From a bacterium (lineage in GTDB: Bacteria > Actinomycetota > Acidimicrobiia > Acidimicrobiales > CATQHL01): 8,133 nt of DNA. The DNA lies in NCBI GenBank assembly GCA_028819945.1, contig JAPPKQ010000186.1:1-8133 (forward strand). Direction: 5' to 3'. Within the stretch, counting starts at the first letter, position 1. Every line of letters begins with the position of its first letter. Both the position numbers and the translations under genes were made by a program. This document shows positions 5,768-8,133 of the stretch, one piece after another. The notes beneath the pieces were generated by a model that was not told the DNA's origin, ran no database searches, and was given only the letters and a program-made list of their open reading frames with translations.

Positions 5768-7141
5768 GTGCCCGGGCTACTGCTGCGCGACGTCGCCCAC
5801 CTCCTGACATTCGACAGCGACGACCGGGAGCTGCGCGACGTCGATGTGCGCATCGCCGACGGGCGCATCGCCGAGATCGGCGACCTCGAGCCGCAGCCCG
5901 GCGAGACCGCCATCGATGCCTCGCGGCTGCTGGCCATGCCGGGGCTCATCAACGCTCACCAGCACCTCTACCAGGTGGGCCTGCGGAGCATCCCCGAACT
6001 CGAGAGGGTCCTCCTGGACGACTGGCTGATAGGCCTGGGACGGATCTGCACGCGGTGGTGGAACGACGGTCACTTCACGCCCGAGGCGATCGCCACGATG
6101 GCCCGGGCCGGCATGGTGGAGTCGCTGCTCTGCGGCGTGACGACCGTCGCCGACCAGCACTACTTCTTCCCCGGCGGCGTGACGGCGCCGTACATCGAGG
6201 CCACCATCGAAGCGGCACGGGAGGTCGGCATCCGCCTGCACGCCGGGCGGGGCACCATGACCTACGCCCGCAGCGAGGGCGGCGAGGGCCCCGATTCGGC
6301 CTGCCAGAGCGTCGACGAGGTGCTGCGCCACAGCCTCGAGTTGATCGAGAAGTACCACGACCCCGATCCCTTGGCCCGCATCCGCATCGACCTCGCCCCC
6401 TGCGGACCGCATGTCGACCGCCGCGAGGTGTTCGCCGCATTCGCCGAGATGGCGGCGGAGTACCCGGGCGTGGGACTGCACACGCATCTCTACGAGGGGG
6501 TGGACACGCAGTTCTGCCGCCGCCGCTACGGCCGGTCCCCCTGGCAGGTCATCGGCGAGGAGGGTTGGCACAACGACAAGGTGTGGCTGGCGCACATGGT
6601 GGACTGCCCCCGGGGCGAGATCCCCGACTACGCCGCCACCGGGGTCGGGCTGGTGCACCTCGTCGCCCCGGACCTGCGCATGGGGTTCCGCCCGGCACCG
6701 GTTCGCTGGTGGCTCGACGGGGGATGCACGGTGGGGTTCGGCACAACAGGGTCGGCCTCCAACGACGGCGCCAACCAGATGGGCGACATGCGGTTGGCGG
6801 CACTGTCGCACCGCCAGCACAGCCCCGACCCAGAGCGCTGGCTGAGCGCCCGCGAGTTGCTGGCCATGTCCACGCGGGGTTCCGCCCGCTGCCTGAGCCG
6901 CTCCGCTCTGGGCACTCTCACACCGGGCGCCGCCGCCGACGTCGCCGCCTGGGACATCACGACGGTCGACCGCGTGGGCGTGCACGACCCGGTCATCGGG
7001 CTGTTGTTGACGGGCCTGTCCGACCGCGCCGACCTCGTGATCGCCGGGGGCGAGGTGGTCGTGCAGGACGGCCGCTGCGTGAGCATCGACGAGGACGAGG
7101 TGGCGGCAGCGGCCCGCGCCACCCTCCCGCCGGGGGCGTGA
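5768..7141 (+). CDS. Amidohydrolase-superfamily deaminase-like protein (AtzB / 8-oxoguanine deaminase relatives)
   Basis: This 457-aa protein fits the ~450-470 aa of the family. A small N-terminal beta domain (LLLRDVAHLLTFD, VRIADGRIAEIGD) leads into the metal-dependent barrel. PGLINAHQHLYQ gives metal ligands His64 and His66; LHAGRG and the HDPDPLARIRIDLAPCGPHV segment resemble hydroxyatrazine ethylaminohydrolase and 8-oxoguanine deaminase. LHTHLYE supplies His240 and Glu243, and VWLAH supplies His276. The last motif reads VGFGTTGSASND, whereas relatives have VGFGVDGxASND, so the expected metal-binding/catalytic Asp is Thr327. Relatives hydrolyse amino groups from purines, pyrimidines or triazines, but activity here is uncertain because of that change. 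The GTG at 5768 is the only plausible start where homology begins; no Shine-Dalgarno site precedes it, so translation may be leaderless. The ABC gene follows after 8 bp, suggesting one operon. Confidence 0.87.
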   Translation: MPGLLLRDVAHLLTFDSDDRELRDVDVRIADGRIAEIGDLEPQPGETAIDASRLLAMPGLINAHQHLYQVGLRSIPELERVLLDDWLIGLGRICTRWWNDGHFTPEAIATMARAGMVESLLCGVTTVADQHYFFPGGVTAPYIEATIEAAREVGIRLHAGRGTMTYARSEGGEGPDSACQSVDEVLRHSLELIEKYHDPDPLARIRIDLAPCGPHVDRREVFAAFAEMAAEYPGVGLHTHLYEGVDTQFCRRRYGRSPWQVIGEEGWHNDKVWLAHMVDCPRGEIPDYAATGVGLVHLVAPDLRMGFRPAPVRWWLDGGCTVGFGTTGSASNDGANQMGDMRLAALSHRQHSPDPERWLSARELLAMSTRGSARCLSRSALGTLTPGAAADVAAWDITTVDRVGVHDPVIGLLLTGLSDRADLVIAGGEVVVQDGRCVSIDEDEVAAAARATLPPGA

Positions 7142-7149
7142 GCAGCGAC

Positions 7150-8133
7150 ATGAACCCCGAAATCGCCTTCGAGACCCGCGGCGTGTCCCGGCGCTTCGGC
7201 ACCACCCAGGCCCTCGACAACGTGGACTTCGACCTGCGGTCCGGTGAGATCCATGCGCTCGTGGGCGAGAACGGTGCCGGCAAGACGACGCTGGCCAAGA
7301 TCGTCGCGGGCGCCCTGCGACCCGACAGCGGCACGCTGCGACTGTTCGGGGAGCCCTACGACCCACGGCGGCGCTCGGACGGATCGGCCGCCGGCGTGGC
7401 GCACGTGCGCCAGCAGCTGTCCCTGGTCCGCGGCCTCACAGTCGCGCAGAACATCGAACTGGGCCGGCCCCGACGGTCCGGCGGCTCAGGGTTGCGACCG
7501 TGGCCCCGGCCGTTCAACGCACGGGCCGCCCGCGCCGAGGTCGAACGACTGGCAGATGAGTTGGACCTGGCGGTTCCGGCCGACGAGTTGGTGGACGGCC
7601 TGCCTCTCGCCGTTCGCCAGCAGGCGGAGATCCTCATAAGCCTCGCCTGGGGCACCCGGTTGCTGATCCTCGACGAGCCCTCCTCGGCACTGGGGCCCCT
7701 GGAGACCGAGCACCTCATCGCGCTGTGCCGGCGCCTGCGCGACGAGGGCACACCCATCATCTACATCTCTCATCGCCTGCCCGAACTTGCCCTGCTGGCC
7801 GACCGGCTGACGGTGTTGCGCCAGGGGGAGGTCGTGACCGCCGGGACCGATGTCGCCGGCGCCGACCTGCGCCGCATCGCCGAGCTGATGATCGGGGACA
7901 TCTCGCTGCTGGAGGTGGAACGGCCGACCATCGAGCCCGGCGACGTGCGACTCGAAGCCGACGGGCTCCGGGTGACAGCCGAGCACGGACCGGGCCTGCG
8001 CGAGGTCTCGCTGCGCGTGCGGGGCGGTGAGATCGTCGGCGTCGTCGGGGTTGCAGGCAACGGCCAGGACGAGTTGGCGGCCGTCCTCACCGGCCAGACG
8101 CGCCCGGACGCCGGGACGGTCCAGGTGGACGGA
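7150..8133 (+). CDS. ABC importer tandem ATP-binding subunit, nucleoside (BMP-associated) / sugar type, 3'-truncated by window end
   Basis: The frame is open to the window end and gives 328 of about 500 expected residues. The first ATPase domain has Walker A GENGAGKTT (39-47), a Q-loop region RQQLSLVRGLTVAQNIELG, Walker B LLILDEP (Asp175, Glu176) and H-loop His208. The second domain starts near residue 265; its Walker A region is GVAGNGQ (300-306), lacking the GKT, as is usual for the second domain in this family. GxxGNGQ and the Q-loop stretch resemble the YufO/NupO nucleoside importers more than ribose RbsA. The first signature motif is unusual, LPLAVRQQ (151-158) instead of LSxGxQQ. ATG 7150 is preferred, with GTGA about eight bases upstream; GTG 7138, overlapping the amidohydrolase stop, is an in-frame alternative. 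The coupling suggests import of the amidohydrolase's substrate. Permease and binding-lipoprotein genes would be expected beyond the window. Confidence 0.9.
   Translation, partial: MNPEIAFETRGVSRRFGTTQALDNVDFDLRSGEIHALVGENGAGKTTLAKIVAGALRPDSGTLRLFGEPYDPRRRSDGSAAGVAHVRQQLSLVRGLTVAQNIELGRPRRSGGSGLRPWPRPFNARAARAEVERLADELDLAVPADELVDGLPLAVRQQAEILISLAWGTRLLILDEPSSALGPLETEHLIALCRRLRDEGTPIIYISHRLPELALLADRLTVLRQGEVVTAGTDVAGADLRRIAELMIGDISLLEVERPTIEPGDVRLEADGLRVTAEHGPGLREVSLRVRGGEIVGVVGVAGNGQDELAAVLTGQTRPDAGTVQVDG

Overview
The window is a high-GC stretch (GC-biased third codon positions, several GTG starts, Shine-Dalgarno sites in front of only some genes). This fits an actinobacterial or Chloroflexi-like bacterium, for example an environmental Acidimicrobiia- or SAR202-type lineage; that placement is inference from composition and gene content only. 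I see no rRNA, tRNA, transposase or cas gene.

Layout. Positions 1-317 hold no convincing gene. A KstD/fumarate-reductase-type flavoprotein (318-1946, +) follows. It converges, with a 22-bp gap, on a minus-strand gene for a xanthine-dehydrogenase-type molybdopterin hydroxylase large subunit (1969-4305). Upstream of that gene is a 244-bp intergenic segment (4306-4549). It carries a perfect 37-bp direct repeat in two copies, 35 bp apart, plus degenerate and inverted relatives. A minus-strand 12-TM MFS transporter comes next (4550-5728). A short divergent intergenic region contains two overlapping perfect dyads whose centres are 10 bp apart. Beyond it, on the plus strand, are an AtzB/8-oxoguanine-deaminase-like amidohydrolase (5768-7141) and, 8 bp later, the first two thirds of a tandem-ATPase ABC importer subunit of the nucleoside (BMP-associated) type (7150 to the window end).

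How the genes may work together. Deaminating amidohydrolases, molybdenum hydroxylases of the xanthine dehydrogenase family and BMP-type ABC importers all recur in the handling of purines and other N-heterocycles. The simplest reading is a scavenging or catabolic locus with two divergent arms: amidohydrolase plus ABC importer, and MFS transporter plus Mo hydroxylase, sharing one control region. The substrate cannot be named from sequence. Points that do not fit a routine reading are: the amidohydrolase has Thr where its family has the metal-binding/catalytic Asp; the Mo-hydroxylase subunit has no FAD or 2Fe-2S partner in the window; and the intergenic repeat pair has CRISPR-like dimensions but no cas genes, and its 'spacer' ends in a copy of the repeat's own terminus.
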